From positions 558,001 to 622,000 of the forward strand of contig NZ_JABXYU010000001.1 of assembly GCF_013394795.1 (NCBI RefSeq): a stretch of 64,000 nt of DNA, written 5' to 3'. This DNA is from Leptotrichia sp. oral taxon 223. Its GTDB lineage: Bacteria; Fusobacteriota; Fusobacteriia; Fusobacteriales; Leptotrichiaceae. The translations under genes were made by a program, and so were the position numbers. This document shows, one piece after another, positions 7,713-16,144 of the stretch (position 1 is its first letter; each line of letters opens with the position of its first letter). The notes beneath the pieces were generated by a model. It saw only the letters and a list, made by a program, of their open reading frames with translations, was not told where the DNA came from and ran no database searches.

Positions 7713-9020
7713 TTAGAACTCTAATCCTAATCCTACTTTGAATATACTATTTTTTGTATCGTATAATTCATATCCTGCTGACAAGTTAAAGTTGTCTGAA
7801 ACATTATATTTTGCTCCAAGTCCTAAGTTAAATATACCTTGATCATAGTCTAATGCCGCTAATTTAGCAACTTCTACACCATTTGTAGAAATACTTCTTT
7901 CAGCATTATATGATTTTCTGTTGAATCTTTGTTCATACTCAACGTTTCCGTATAAGTCTACAGCTCCAACTCTTGTTTGTCCGTAAACTCCTGCTGTGGC
8001 ATTTCCACCACTTCTTTTAGCTTTTCCAAAACTTGTATTTCCAACAGTGAATGAATCTTCCTTAACACTTGTTATTCCCAATCCTACATAAGGTTTTACA
8101 TAAGTATTTTCATCTGAATCATCTCTAAATTTATATCCTAATCTAGTTTGGAAATCAATTACATCTGAATCAAAATTTATATCGCCGTAATTTTTATATT
8201 TATGTTTATTGTTTCCATAAGTCAATACTGAAGCCACATCTAAATTATCTGTGAAATCATATTTTCCACTTAATGATACTTGGTATGAATCTATTTTTTC
8301 CTTCACACCGTCAAATGCATTTTTATATTTTACATTAGATTTTTCATATCCAAATCCTGCTCCTAATGTAAAGTTACCAAAGTTCTTAGTTCCTGACAAA
8401 ACTACTCCATTAGCTCTAGTGCTGTATCTTGAATCCTGATCATAAGAACCTACTCCTCCAAGATATTGAACGTTAAGGTTGGCTCCATTTTCTTTTTTGG
8501 CTTGTTCCAAATCTTTAAATCCATTTGCTGTTACAGTTTTTGCCAAGTCGTAGTTTACTCTTGATCTGGCACCTTGAACTGTAGGTACAGATCCTGCAGG
8601 TGCAGCTGGTGCTGGTGTTGGTGTTGCTGGCGTAGCTGGTGTTGCAGGAGCGGCTGGCGCCGGTGTTGCTGGCGTTGGTGTTGATGAAGTAACTACTGAA
8701 TTTACTGTTGCCGCTGTCACACCTCCGCTTAATGCTGAACTTAATGTTACAATCGTTGGCCCTGTATAAGTTTGCACTGTTCCTGAATCTGTTACTATAT
8801 TTAAAGTTCCTCCCGCTGGCACAGTAAATGTATTTCCAGCAGATATTGTACTTGAACCAGTGGCTGTAACAGTATTTGTCCCAGTACCTAAGTTATAATT
8901 TGTGGCACCTGATATATTACCTCCTGCATGTATATTAAGCCCTCCACCTACAATTGAAGCGGCAGAAAATGCATTTGCACTAATAACTAATACTCCCAAT
9001 AGTAATAATATTTTTTTCAT
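7713..9020 (-). CDS. Outer membrane protein with short passenger, Pro-Ala linker and autotransporter-type barrel
   Basis: A 435-residue secreted protein. Residues 1-20 are a signal peptide (MKKILLLLGVLVISANAFSA). Residues 22-108 are a Gly/Thr/Ser-rich segment with beta-helix character. Residues 111-147 are a Pro/Ala/Thr repeat linker. From about residue 180 to the end alternating strands form a beta-barrel ending FKVGLGLEF, with the C-terminal Phe expected for BAM substrates. The barrel resembles autotransporter or OmpA-like barrels of fusobacterial adhesins, but the passenger is far shorter than a classical autotransporter. It is monocistronic with its own promoter and terminator. An adhesin or surface-display role is inference. 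Confidence 0.8.
   Translation of the reverse strand: MKKILLLLGVLVISANAFSAASIVGGGLNIHAGGNISGATNYNLGTGTNTVTATGSSTISAGNTFTVPAGGTLNIVTDSGTVQTYTGPTIVTLSSALSGGVTAATVNSVVTSSTPTPATPAPAAPATPATPATPTPAPAAPAGSVPTVQGARSRVNYDLAKTVTANGFKDLEQAKKENGANLNVQYLGGVGSYDQDSRYSTRANGVVLSGTKNFGNFTLGAGFGYEKSNVKYKNAFDGVKEKIDSYQVSLSGKYDFTDNLDVASVLTYGNNKHKYKNYGDINFDSDVIDFQTRLGYKFRDDSDENTYVKPYVGLGITSVKEDSFTVGNTSFGKAKRSGGNATAGVYGQTRVGAVDLYGNVEYEQRFNRKSYNAERSISTNGVEVAKLAALDYDQGIFNLGLGAKYNVSDNFNLSAGYELYDTKNSIFKVGLGLEF
8580..8690 (-). repeat. Pro-Ala-Thr coding repeat
   Basis: This encodes residues 111-147 of the outer membrane protein, a run of TPATPAP/ATPATPTPAP units made of short GCx-CCx-ACx repeats. It separates the passenger from the barrel like the Pro-rich hinges of surface proteins, and short repeats of this kind can change length by slippage. 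Confidence 0.7.
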
Positions 9021-9087
9021 TTAAAATTACCTCCATAATTTTGTATTTTTTTAAGTAACAATTTTTGACAAGTATTATTGTTTTTTA

Positions 9088-9116
9088 ATAATACCATGTA
9101 TAAGTTTTTTTGTCAA
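9088..9116 (-). promoter_or_regulatory. Strong promoter of the outer membrane protein gene
   Basis: Minus-strand TTGACA (9116-9111), a 17-base spacer and TATTAT (9093-9088). The transcript would carry a leader of about 60 bases ending in GGAGGTAATTTTAAATG. Confidence 0.85.
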
Positions 9117-9124
9117 GTTGACAA
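9110..9124. promoter_or_regulatory. 15-bp palindrome over the -35 box
   Basis: TTGTCAA-G-TTGACAA is a perfect 7-1-7 palindrome that includes the -35 hexamer. A repressor bound here would block RNA polymerase. A related half-site (TTGACAAG, 9065-9072) lies downstream of the -10. The binding protein is unknown. Confidence 0.45.
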
Positions 9125-9630
9125 AATTTATCTCTATTGACAGCTTTTCTTTGAATCTTACCATTTAAATTTGTTAAATATAAAATTTAAATTAATCTAT
9201 TTTCCCAAATATAAACTCACTTATATATGATATTTCCAATGAATACTTACTTTTCATTTTATTTAAATACCAATTAAAAATATGTGTTACGCTCAATCTC
9301 TTTTCATTTCTATTTAATATAAAAAAGATTTTTAAAATGTTTATAAAAAATCTAAGTTTTTTTCTTTATTTAATCGTTAAATAAAATTATACAATGGATT
9401 TTCACTTTGTTAAAATTTAATTTTCAAAATTTACCTAATATTAACTTTACTTTCAAGCATTTTTTGATTAAATTTTATTCTTCTTTCGTTTTTTTTTTTG
9501 AATAAAAATTTTTTCAAAACATTTGCATTAATTTTTATTTAATCATTATAATAAAACTATTGTTTTTTGCCATAAAATATAATAACGAAATCCCAAAACT
9601 AAATAATTTTTGACTTTAAATTTCTTTATT
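9125..9630. other. Non-coding AT-rich spacer
   Basis: About 500 bases between the outer membrane protein promoter and the TPR gene terminator contain no ORF with a start and ribosome binding site and no clear hairpin. I see only A/T runs. Confidence 0.5.
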
Positions 9631-9664
9631 GAAAAAATAAAAGACGATTATATTATAGACCGCC
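9631..9664 (-). terminator. Terminator of the TPR operon
   Basis: On the minus strand GGCGGT pairs with ATCGTC (two G-U pairs) around an AT loop and runs into TTTTATTTTTTC. Its layout matches the terminator at 7229-7262. Confidence 0.55.
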
Positions 9665-9698
9665 TTAAAATCTATTTTTCATTATTTTTAAACAAAAT

Positions 9699-10439
9699 TT
9701 ATTTTATTTTTTGAATAGTTTCAAGAACTTCTCTCAGATTTTTTTTCAATTCCTCGTTATCTGACTTTCTAGCTAGTTCCAATCCAGCTTTTGCCCATTT
9801 TTCTCCAGCATTATAATCTCCCAAATCTACATATAAATCCGCTAAATTATAATATGCCCATAAATAACCCTTTTGTATAGATGCCTGATACCATTTTAAT
9901 GCTTCTCTTTGATTTCCTTCTACTTCAAAAATTATCCCCAATTTATTTTCTGAAAATCCCTCTTTTCTAAATTTCGTCATTTTTAAATACCATTCTTTTG
10001 CATTTTTATAATCTTTCAGCTCCTCATATGCCGACGCAATCCAAAGATAGTTATCCGTGTTATCTGCCAACTTTTGATATTCTTTATAATACTTTATTGA
10101 TTTTTCATAATCTTCCTTTTCAAAATATAAATATGCTATATTTGAAATTGCAGTAAAGTTCCCGTTTTCTATGGCTTTTAAATACCACTTTTCAGCCTCT
10201 GAATAATTTTTTTGATTAGTATACAAAACTGCTAATCTATTTAAATAATCCGCATTGTTTGGAAATTCATTCACATATTTTGTAATTAAAGATATTAATT
10301 TTTTTTCATCATCTTTTTCATAAGCAGCATCTATCTGCTTTTCCAACTTTGTTTTTTCCTCTCTTGTCATCGTCGAAAAACTTTGAACTCCTAACCCTAA
10401 ATTTGCAATTACTAATAATAAAATCAAATATTTTTTCAT
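9699..10439 (-). CDS. Secreted TPR/Sel1-like repeat protein
   Basis: A 246-residue protein with an N-terminal signal peptide (MKKYLILLLVIANLGLGVQS) and then about five tetratricopeptide units (A-x-x-Y-x-x-x-x-D-Y-x-x-A-x-x-W-Y), such as the NKKNYSEAEKWYLKAI-like and KDYKNAKEWYLKM helices. Such repeats mediate protein-protein contacts in the periplasm. It lies 35 bases after a similar TPR gene, and the two share N-terminal and repeat features, so they are probably duplicated and cotranscribed. There is no enzymatic domain and no lipobox cysteine. The specific partner is unknown. Confidence 0.82.
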   Translation of the reverse strand: MKKYLILLLVIANLGLGVQSFSTMTREEKTKLEKQIDAAYEKDDEKKLISLITKYVNEFPNNADYLNRLAVLYTNQKNYSEAEKWYLKAIENGNFTAISNIAYLYFEKEDYEKSIKYYKEYQKLADNTDNYLWIASAYEELKDYKNAKEWYLKMTKFRKEGFSENKLGIIFEVEGNQREALKWYQASIQKGYLWAYYNLADLYVDLGDYNAGEKWAKAGLELARKSDNEELKKNLREVLETIQKIK

Positions 10440-10474
10440 AATATTCCTTCTTTCTATTTTTTATATTACTAAGG

Positions 10475-11254
10475 CTAATTATTACTCTCAACTTCTTTAA
10501 TAATCTCCTGTATATCTTTCATTTGTTTTTGATCTTTTTGCTTTTTCGCTGTTTCAAAAGATTTTTTTAGCCATTTTAATGCTTCATTCCTATCTCTCTG
10601 CTGATAATAAAGAATTCCTAGATTCGCTTGACCTGTTGAATTTCCTTTACTTGAGGATTCTAAAAACCATTTTCTAGCCTCTTTATGATTCCCTTCAGCA
10701 AGATAAATTTGTCCTAAAATATTTTGTGACACCCCTTCTTCATCCTTGATATACGATTTTAATAAATATTTTTTTGCTTCTTCTGTATTCTCCAATCTAT
10801 AATTTAAAGTACCCATTACAAAATTCATTTCATCTATTTTTTCAAACGTCGTACTATCAATTTCATTAAACCATTGCAATGCTTTCTCATACTCCCCTTG
10901 ATACATATATACTATCCCAATCATTAACCTTACATCATATTTTTCCCCATCATCTGCTATAAAAGGATATTTCTTCTGCAGCTCTACTGCCTCATTTAAT
11001 TCCTTTTCACTTTCGTTCTTTCTACCCATATCATTATAAAACATTCCCAACATAACTTTTAATATAATATTAGAAGGATTTTTTTGTATGTTTTCTTTTA
11101 ACATTGACAATGCTTTCTGTTTGTCCCCTTTATCGTATTCTTTTGCTACTTTCTCCATTATTTTTTCAAATTCCTTGGAATTCATTCGTGAAAACCCTTG
11201 CGTTCCAAAAACCAAATTAACTAGAATTACTGTAAAAACTAACAATTTTTTCAT
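10475..11254 (-). CDS. Secreted TPR repeat protein (paralogue of the next gene)
   Basis: A 259-residue protein with a signal peptide (MKKLLVFTVILVNLVFGTQG) and about five TPR units, including EYEKALQWFNEI, EGNHKEARKWFLE and RDRNEALKWLKKSF. It ends in a charged helix. It lies upstream of, and on the same strand as, the 246-residue TPR gene, with matching SFSTM/GFSRM sequence just after the signal peptide. I infer a periplasmic scaffold pair produced by duplication; no partner can be named from the window. Confidence 0.82.
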   Translation of the reverse strand: MKKLLVFTVILVNLVFGTQGFSRMNSKEFEKIMEKVAKEYDKGDKQKALSMLKENIQKNPSNIILKVMLGMFYNDMGRKNESEKELNEAVELQKKYPFIADDGEKYDVRLMIGIVYMYQGEYEKALQWFNEIDSTTFEKIDEMNFVMGTLNYRLENTEEAKKYLLKSYIKDEEGVSQNILGQIYLAEGNHKEARKWFLESSSKGNSTGQANLGILYYQQRDRNEALKWLKKSFETAKKQKDQKQMKDIQEIIKEVESNN

Positions 11255-11308
11255 TCCTACATCTGCCTTTCTTCATATTTTTTATTTTTTTAGTAAAAAC
11301 TAAGATAA

Positions 11309-12514
11309 TTAAACATGTGGATATTTCCTTACAACTCCAGTAATATTGCAAGCTCCCTCAATCACAGGAAACATCATAACAGCTCCTGTCCCTTCACCAA
11401 GTTTCATGTCCATAAAAAGCATCGACTCTAAAGCCAGTTCCTTCAAAATATACTTCATTCCCGGCTCTTCGCTCAAGTGGGAAGCAATCATAAAATCCCT
11501 GCAGTTTGGACAAATTTTATATGCAACAAGGGCAGAAATTGCTGAAATAAAACCATCTATCACAATAGGCACACGGTTTTTTGCACATCCTAGATAAGTT
11601 CCTGTCATCCCGGCAATGTCCAGCCCTCCAACTTTTGCCAAAACATCTACTATTTTATTTTTTTTTAATATATAATTATCTTCACTTTTCACATTTACAG
11701 CGTTTTCTTTTTCATCAAAGCTAATACTTTCTTGATTTTTTTCAAGATTTTCTTTTTTTTCTGTTCCATTTATATTTTCTTCAAAAAATTTTGACAATCC
11801 ATTCACTTCAACTGCCTTTTTGACAACATTCTTCTTATGCTCCAAAGTTTTATCATCAATCCCGCTTCCATAGCCGACAATCTCATCTAACGACAAATCT
11901 GTCAGAACCTTCAAAATAGCACTACTAGTCGTAGTATTTCCAATCCCCATTTCTCCAGTTGCAAATAAATTGTATCCATCTCTCACAAAATCATCAACCA
12001 TTTCAATTCCAGTTTCTATCGCCTTCACAGCCTTTTCATAATCCATTGCGGCTCCTTTGACAATATTATTAGTACCAGATTCCATAATTTTTCTGTTGAT
12101 AATTCCTGATAAATCTATTTCATTTTTAATGTCTGAACTCTCATCAATTCCCAGGTCTACCACTTTCACCTCAGCATTGTATACCATCGAGAGAGCATTA
12201 ATTGATGATTTGCCATTTAACATTGCTTCCACGACATATTGGGTTATTACTCTTTTAGATTTGCTCACTTTTTCCCGTTCCACGCCATTATCAGCCGCCA
12301 TTACAAGCACCATTTTTTTGCGGGGCTTATAATTTTCGCTCATTCCCTCAAGCCTTATTGCCAGTTCTTCCAATTTTCCCAGTCCTTTTGGAGTTTTTAG
12401 CAATGAATTCAGTTCATCTTCTTTTTTTTTCATTCTGTTTTTGTCTAAAGCTGTTATTTTTTTTATTGTATCAAATAAAATTTTCCCTGTTTTTCCACTC
12501 TTTCTCTTTTCCAT
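11309..12514 (-). CDS. cobT: Nicotinate-nucleotide-dimethylbenzimidazole phosphoribosyltransferase with internal insertion
   Basis: CobT makes alpha-ribazole phosphate, the lower-ligand precursor of cobalamin. Family motifs are present: TPKGLGKLEELA near the N-terminus, MAADNGVE, ATGEMGIGNTTTSSA, DVLAKVGGLDIAGMTG and the catalytic glutamate region GEGTGAVMM. The protein is 401 residues against about 350 usually. The excess is a low-complexity Glu/Lys/Asn-rich insertion at about residues 240-287, just before the DVLAKVGG motif. It begins 24 bases after hemL stops, so both are cotranscribed. No other cobalamin genes are in the window, which suggests salvage and remodelling or genes located elsewhere. 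Confidence 0.93.
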   Translation of the reverse strand: MEKRKSGKTGKILFDTIKKITALDKNRMKKKEDELNSLLKTPKGLGKLEELAIRLEGMSENYKPRKKMVLVMAADNGVEREKVSKSKRVITQYVVEAMLNGKSSINALSMVYNAEVKVVDLGIDESSDIKNEIDLSGIINRKIMESGTNNIVKGAAMDYEKAVKAIETGIEMVDDFVRDGYNLFATGEMGIGNTTTSSAILKVLTDLSLDEIVGYGSGIDDKTLEHKKNVVKKAVEVNGLSKFFEENINGTEKKENLEKNQESISFDEKENAVNVKSEDNYILKKNKIVDVLAKVGGLDIAGMTGTYLGCAKNRVPIVIDGFISAISALVAYKICPNCRDFMIASHLSEEPGMKYILKELALESMLFMDMKLGEGTGAVMMFPVIEGACNITGVVRKYPHV

Positions 12515-12538
12515 TTATATATTCCTCTATTTATGATT

Positions 12539-13840
12539 TCATCTTAATTTTTTAGCAATCTTTTGAAAAGTTTTTTCCACGCCTTTCAATAACTTTTCCA
12601 CATCCTCATCATTATGAACGTAAGAAACGAAATGTGCCTCATATTTTGAAGGTGGCACAATCACACCATTTTCAAGCATTGTATCAAAATATATGCTGTA
12701 AAATTCATCATTTGTATTCATTGCATCTTCCAAAGTTTTCACTTTTTCCTTTGAAAAAAATATTGTAAAAAGACTTCCAAAATGATTTACACTTGCTGGA
12801 ATATCGTATTTTTTTATTAATTCATTAATTTTATTTACCAAATTCTCCGTTTTTTTATTTATATTTTCATAAATTTCAGGGTTTTCCTTCAAAATCGAAA
12901 TTGTTTCTATCCCTGCAGCAACTGAAATTGGATTCCCAGAAAGCGTTCCAGCGTGATAAACATTACCAACTGGCGAAATTAAGTTCATAATTTCCTTTTT
13001 TCCACCAAATCCACCAACTGGATAACCACCACCAATAATTTTCCCAAGAACAGTTAAATCAGGTGTAATTCCAAATACTTTTTGAGCACCACCTAATGAA
13101 ACCCTAAATCCAGAAATTACCTCGTCAAAAATTAACACCACATTTTTTTCTTTCGTGATTTCACGCACTTTTTCCAAATATTCCTTTTCTGTTTCGATAA
13201 TCCCCATATTTGCTGGAATTGGCTCGATAATCACACATGCAATATCCTTATCATTTTCCAAAGTTTCCTTCAATTTTTCAAAATCTCCAAAAGGCAATGT
13301 TATCGTATCTTTCACAACCCCTTCGGTAATTCCGTTACTATCCTGATGTGCAAACGTCAAAAGCCCCGAACCAGCCTTAACCAGCAATGAATCTGAATGC
13401 CCATGATAACATCCTTCAAATTTTATAATCTTATTTTTCCCAGTAAACGCACGGGCAACTCTCACACTGGCCATAGCCGCCTCTGTCCCCGAAGTAGTAA
13501 GTCTCAATTTCTCAATCGATGGAAAACAGCTCTTCACAAGTTCCGCCAGCTCCACTTCCTTTTTCGTCGGCAATCCAAACGAAGTTCCGTTTTCAAGCTC
13601 TTTCTTCACAACCTCCAAAACCTTCGGATAATTATGCCCCAAAATCATCGGCCCCCAGGAACCAATCATATCCACATATTCATTTCCATCCTCATCATAA
13701 AGTCTGCTCCCATTCCCTCTTTTAATAAAAATTGGATACTCCTTGTCCACAGACTGAAACGCCCTCACTGGACTATTCACTCCACCTGGTATTGATTCTT
13801 TTGCTTTTTCATAAATTTTTTTTGAATTATTTGTATTCAT
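12539..13840 (-). CDS. hemL: Glutamate-1-semialdehyde 2,1-aminomutase
   Basis: This PLP enzyme converts glutamate-1-semialdehyde to 5-aminolevulinate, the C5 route to tetrapyrroles. It has 433 residues, the normal length. Motifs: GGVNSPVRAF, the SGTEAAMAS phosphate-binding region, EGCYHGHSD, FDEVISGFR and the PLP lysine in VLGKIIGGGYPVGGFGG (about K267). It lies directly upstream of cobT, which suggests that its product feeds corrinoid rather than heme. hemA and hemB were not seen. A likely promoter (TTGCAA and TAAAAT on the minus strand) sits near 13885-13910 in the divergent spacer with kdsA. Confidence 0.95.
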   Translation of the reverse strand: MNTNNSKKIYEKAKESIPGGVNSPVRAFQSVDKEYPIFIKRGNGSRLYDEDGNEYVDMIGSWGPMILGHNYPKVLEVVKKELENGTSFGLPTKKEVELAELVKSCFPSIEKLRLTTSGTEAAMASVRVARAFTGKNKIIKFEGCYHGHSDSLLVKAGSGLLTFAHQDSNGITEGVVKDTITLPFGDFEKLKETLENDKDIACVIIEPIPANMGIIETEKEYLEKVREITKEKNVVLIFDEVISGFRVSLGGAQKVFGITPDLTVLGKIIGGGYPVGGFGGKKEIMNLISPVGNVYHAGTLSGNPISVAAGIETISILKENPEIYENINKKTENLVNKINELIKKYDIPASVNHFGSLFTIFFSKEKVKTLEDAMNTNDEFYSIYFDTMLENGVIVPPSKYEAHFVSYVHNDEDVEKLLKGVEKTFQKIAKKLR

Positions 13841-14029
13841 TAAAGTTTCCCTCTTTTCTAATTAATATTTTCTTCATTTTATCATATTTATTTTATTTTG
13901 CAAATATTGATTAAATTTAATAATTTAAAGTAAATTTTTTTATTCTATCTTTTTCAGAAAAAAATTAGCAAAAAAAACAATATTATGATAAAATAAAATA
14001 TAGGAAATTTTTAGGAAAGGATTGATATT

Positions 14030-14866
14030 ATGTTGATAGATAAGGTGAAAAAAGTCAAAATTACTGATAATATTACTATTGGTAATGATAAGATTTTTTT
14101 GATTGCTGGGCCTTGCGTGATTGAGTCGGAAGACTTGGTTATGGAAGTGGCCGGGAAAATGAAGGACATTACTGACAAACTGGGGATTCAATATGTTTTT
14201 AAGGCTTCGTTTGACAAGGCTAACCGTTCTTCCATTTCCTCATTCAGAGGGCCTGGACTTGAAAAAGGGCTTGAGATTTTGTCACGGGTTAGGCAAAAAT
14301 ATGGTGTGGCTCTTGCGACAGACATTCACGAACCTTGGCAATGCAAAGAAGCCGCAAAAGTAATTGATTTGCTCCAAATACCTGCATTTTTATCACGGCA
14401 GACTGATTTGCTTATCGCAGCGGCAGAAACTGGAAAAGCCGTCAATATCAAAAAAGGGCAGTTTTTGGCACCTTGGGATATGAAAAATGTTGTGAAGAAA
14501 TTTGAGGAAGCTGGAAATGAAAATATAATGCTTTGTGAGCGGGGAGCTTCGTTTGGATACAATAATTTGGTTGTAGATATGCGTGGGCTTCTGGAAATGA
14601 GAAAATTTGGCTACCCTGTTGTATTCGATGCGACGCATTCGGTACAAATTCCAGGAGGACAAGGGGAAACTTCAGGAGGAAACCGTGCCTATGTTTATCC
14701 GCTTGCTAGAGCAGCTGTGTCTGTTGGAGTTGACGGAGTTTTTGCAGAAGTACATCCTGAACCTGACAAAGGCTTATCCGATGGGCCAAATATGTTAAAA
14801 CTGGACGATGTTGAAAATATTTTAACAAAATTGGTGCAGTATGATAAATTAACAAAAGAATTATAA
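14030..14866 (+). CDS. kdsA: 3-deoxy-8-phosphooctulonate synthase
   Basis: KdsA condenses phosphoenolpyruvate and arabinose 5-phosphate to Kdo-8-phosphate for the LPS inner core. The 278 residues show the family motifs [50 protein letters not shown] and DATHSVQ. AGGAAAGG precedes the ATG. It is the first gene of a plus-strand run and supports a diderm, LPS-bearing organism together with lpxD. It could be confused with DAHP synthase, but the [11 protein letters not shown] and CERG motifs are KdsA-type. Confidence 0.96.
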   Translation: MLIDKVKKVKITDNITIGNDKIFLIAGPCVIESEDLVMEVAGKMKDITDKLGIQYVFKASFDKANRSSISSFRGPGLEKGLEILSRVRQKYGVALATDIHEPWQCKEAAKVIDLLQIPAFLSRQTDLLIAAAETGKAVNIKKGQFLAPWDMKNVVKKFEEAGNENIMLCERGASFGYNNLVVDMRGLLEMRKFGYPVVFDATHSVQIPGGQGETSGGNRAYVYPLARAAVSVGVDGVFAEVHPEPDKGLSDGPNMLKLDDVENILTKLVQYDKLTKEL

Positions 14867-14936
14867 TACTGATTTTTGATTTACATAAAAATAAATTAAT
14901 ATATTTTTTTAATAAATTTTTAGGAGGATTACGATT

Positions 14937-16022
14937 ATGAGTTCAAAATTATTATTAACACCGGGACCAACTAATGTGCCGGAAAAATATTTAGAAATTT
15001 TAGGAAACGATATTATTCATCACAGAACGCCTGAATTTAGAAGAATTATGAAAGAAAACAACGAAAACTTGAAAAAAGTCTTCAAAACAGCAAATGATGT
15101 GGCTGTCCTTACTTCATCTGGAACAGGCTCAATGGAAACAGCCGTTGTAAACTTTTTTTCAAAAGGAGATAAAGTTTTAGTGATAAATACTGGATATTTT
15201 GGAGATAGATTTAGAAAAATTTCTGAAATTTATGGTTTAAATGTAATTAATTTACAATATGAATTTGGGGATAGCTACAACTTGGACGATGTAAAGAAAG
15301 TTATTTCTGAAAACCCTGATTTAAAAGGAATTTTAGCAACTCATAGTGAAACTTCAGTTGGAATTTTAAATAATATAAAGGCACTTGGGGACTTAACAAA
15401 AAATACTGATATTCTATTAGTTGTCGATACAATTAGCGGACTTGTGGTAAATGAGTTTGATTTTGACGGATGGCATATTGACGTGGCAATCGCAGGAAGC
15501 CAAAAGGCATTTTTGATACCACCGGGACTTGCGTTTGTTGCTATAAGCGACAAGGCTAAAAAAGCCATGGAAACATCTGACTTGCCAAAATACTATTTTG
15601 ACTTGAAGCAATACAAAAAATACTTTGATGCTAACGGAGAAACACCATACACTCCAGCAATCTCTTTAATTCTGGCATTGAACCAGTCACTAAAAGATTT
15701 GGTAAAAAATGGAATCGAAAGCACAATTAAGCAAAAGCACGATTTAAGAAAATATGTTGAAGAAAAAGCGCAAAAATTAGGATTTGAACTTTTGGTAAAA
15801 AATGAAGAAAACAGAACAAATACTTTAATTTCAATATATAAAGAAGGAATTGTAATAAAATCCGTTATTGCTGCACTTGAGGAAAAGGGATACACTGTTA
15901 CAGGCGGAAAGGGAAAATATGCCGAAAGCCTTATGAGAATTGGGATTTTAGGACAAATTTCCAAAGAGCAGATTGATGACTTCTTTGTAATTTTTGAAGA
16001 GGAAGTAAAAAAACAAGTATAA
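14937..16022 (+). CDS. Class V aminotransferase (alanine-glyoxylate/serine-pyruvate type)
   Basis: A 361-residue fold-type I PLP enzyme. It begins LLLTPGPTNVPEKYLEILG with the HHRTPEFRRIM motif of the alanine-glyoxylate/serine-pyruvate aminotransferase family, has the phosphate site SSGTGSME, and the PLP lysine in AGSQKAFLIPPG. Homologues act as serine-glyoxylate, alanine-glyoxylate or phosphoserine-type transaminases, so it could supply serine or glycine; the exact donor cannot be read from sequence. It follows kdsA by 70 bases and has AGGAGG before the ATG. A long imperfect hairpin separates it from lgt. Confidence 0.88.
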   Translation: MSSKLLLTPGPTNVPEKYLEILGNDIIHHRTPEFRRIMKENNENLKKVFKTANDVAVLTSSGTGSMETAVVNFFSKGDKVLVINTGYFGDRFRKISEIYGLNVINLQYEFGDSYNLDDVKKVISENPDLKGILATHSETSVGILNNIKALGDLTKNTDILLVVDTISGLVVNEFDFDGWHIDVAIAGSQKAFLIPPGLAFVAISDKAKKAMETSDLPKYYFDLKQYKKYFDANGETPYTPAISLILALNQSLKDLVKNGIESTIKQKHDLRKYVEEKAQKLGFELLVKNEENRTNTLISIYKEGIVIKSVIAALEEKGYTVTGGKGKYAESLMRIGILGQISKEQIDDFFVIFEEEVKKQV

Positions 16023-16047
16023 ATTTTACAAAAAAATAAAAGAAAAA

Positions 16048-16118
16048 TAGGAACTGTTTCAAAGTTTTTATTATTTAAATTTCCAAAAATTAAATGAGCA
16101 TAACTTTAACAGTTCCTA
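16048..16118. repeat. Long imperfect inverted repeat between the aminotransferase gene and lgt
   Basis: TAGGAACTGTT (16048-16058) pairs perfectly with AACAGTTCCTA (16108-16118), and AAAGTT/AACTTT extends the stem after a one-base interruption. The arms enclose an AT-rich loop. No T-tract follows, and lgt starts 26 bases later. It may be a weak terminator, an mRNA processing site, or a decayed palindromic element. Confidence 0.5.
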
Positions 16119-16144
16119 CTGCAAAATATTGAAAAGGAGCGTAA

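Noticed and set aside
13940-14191. Minus-strand frame over the kdsA start
   Set aside because: Overlaps the kdsA promoter and N-terminus; no ribosome site and no recognisable domain.
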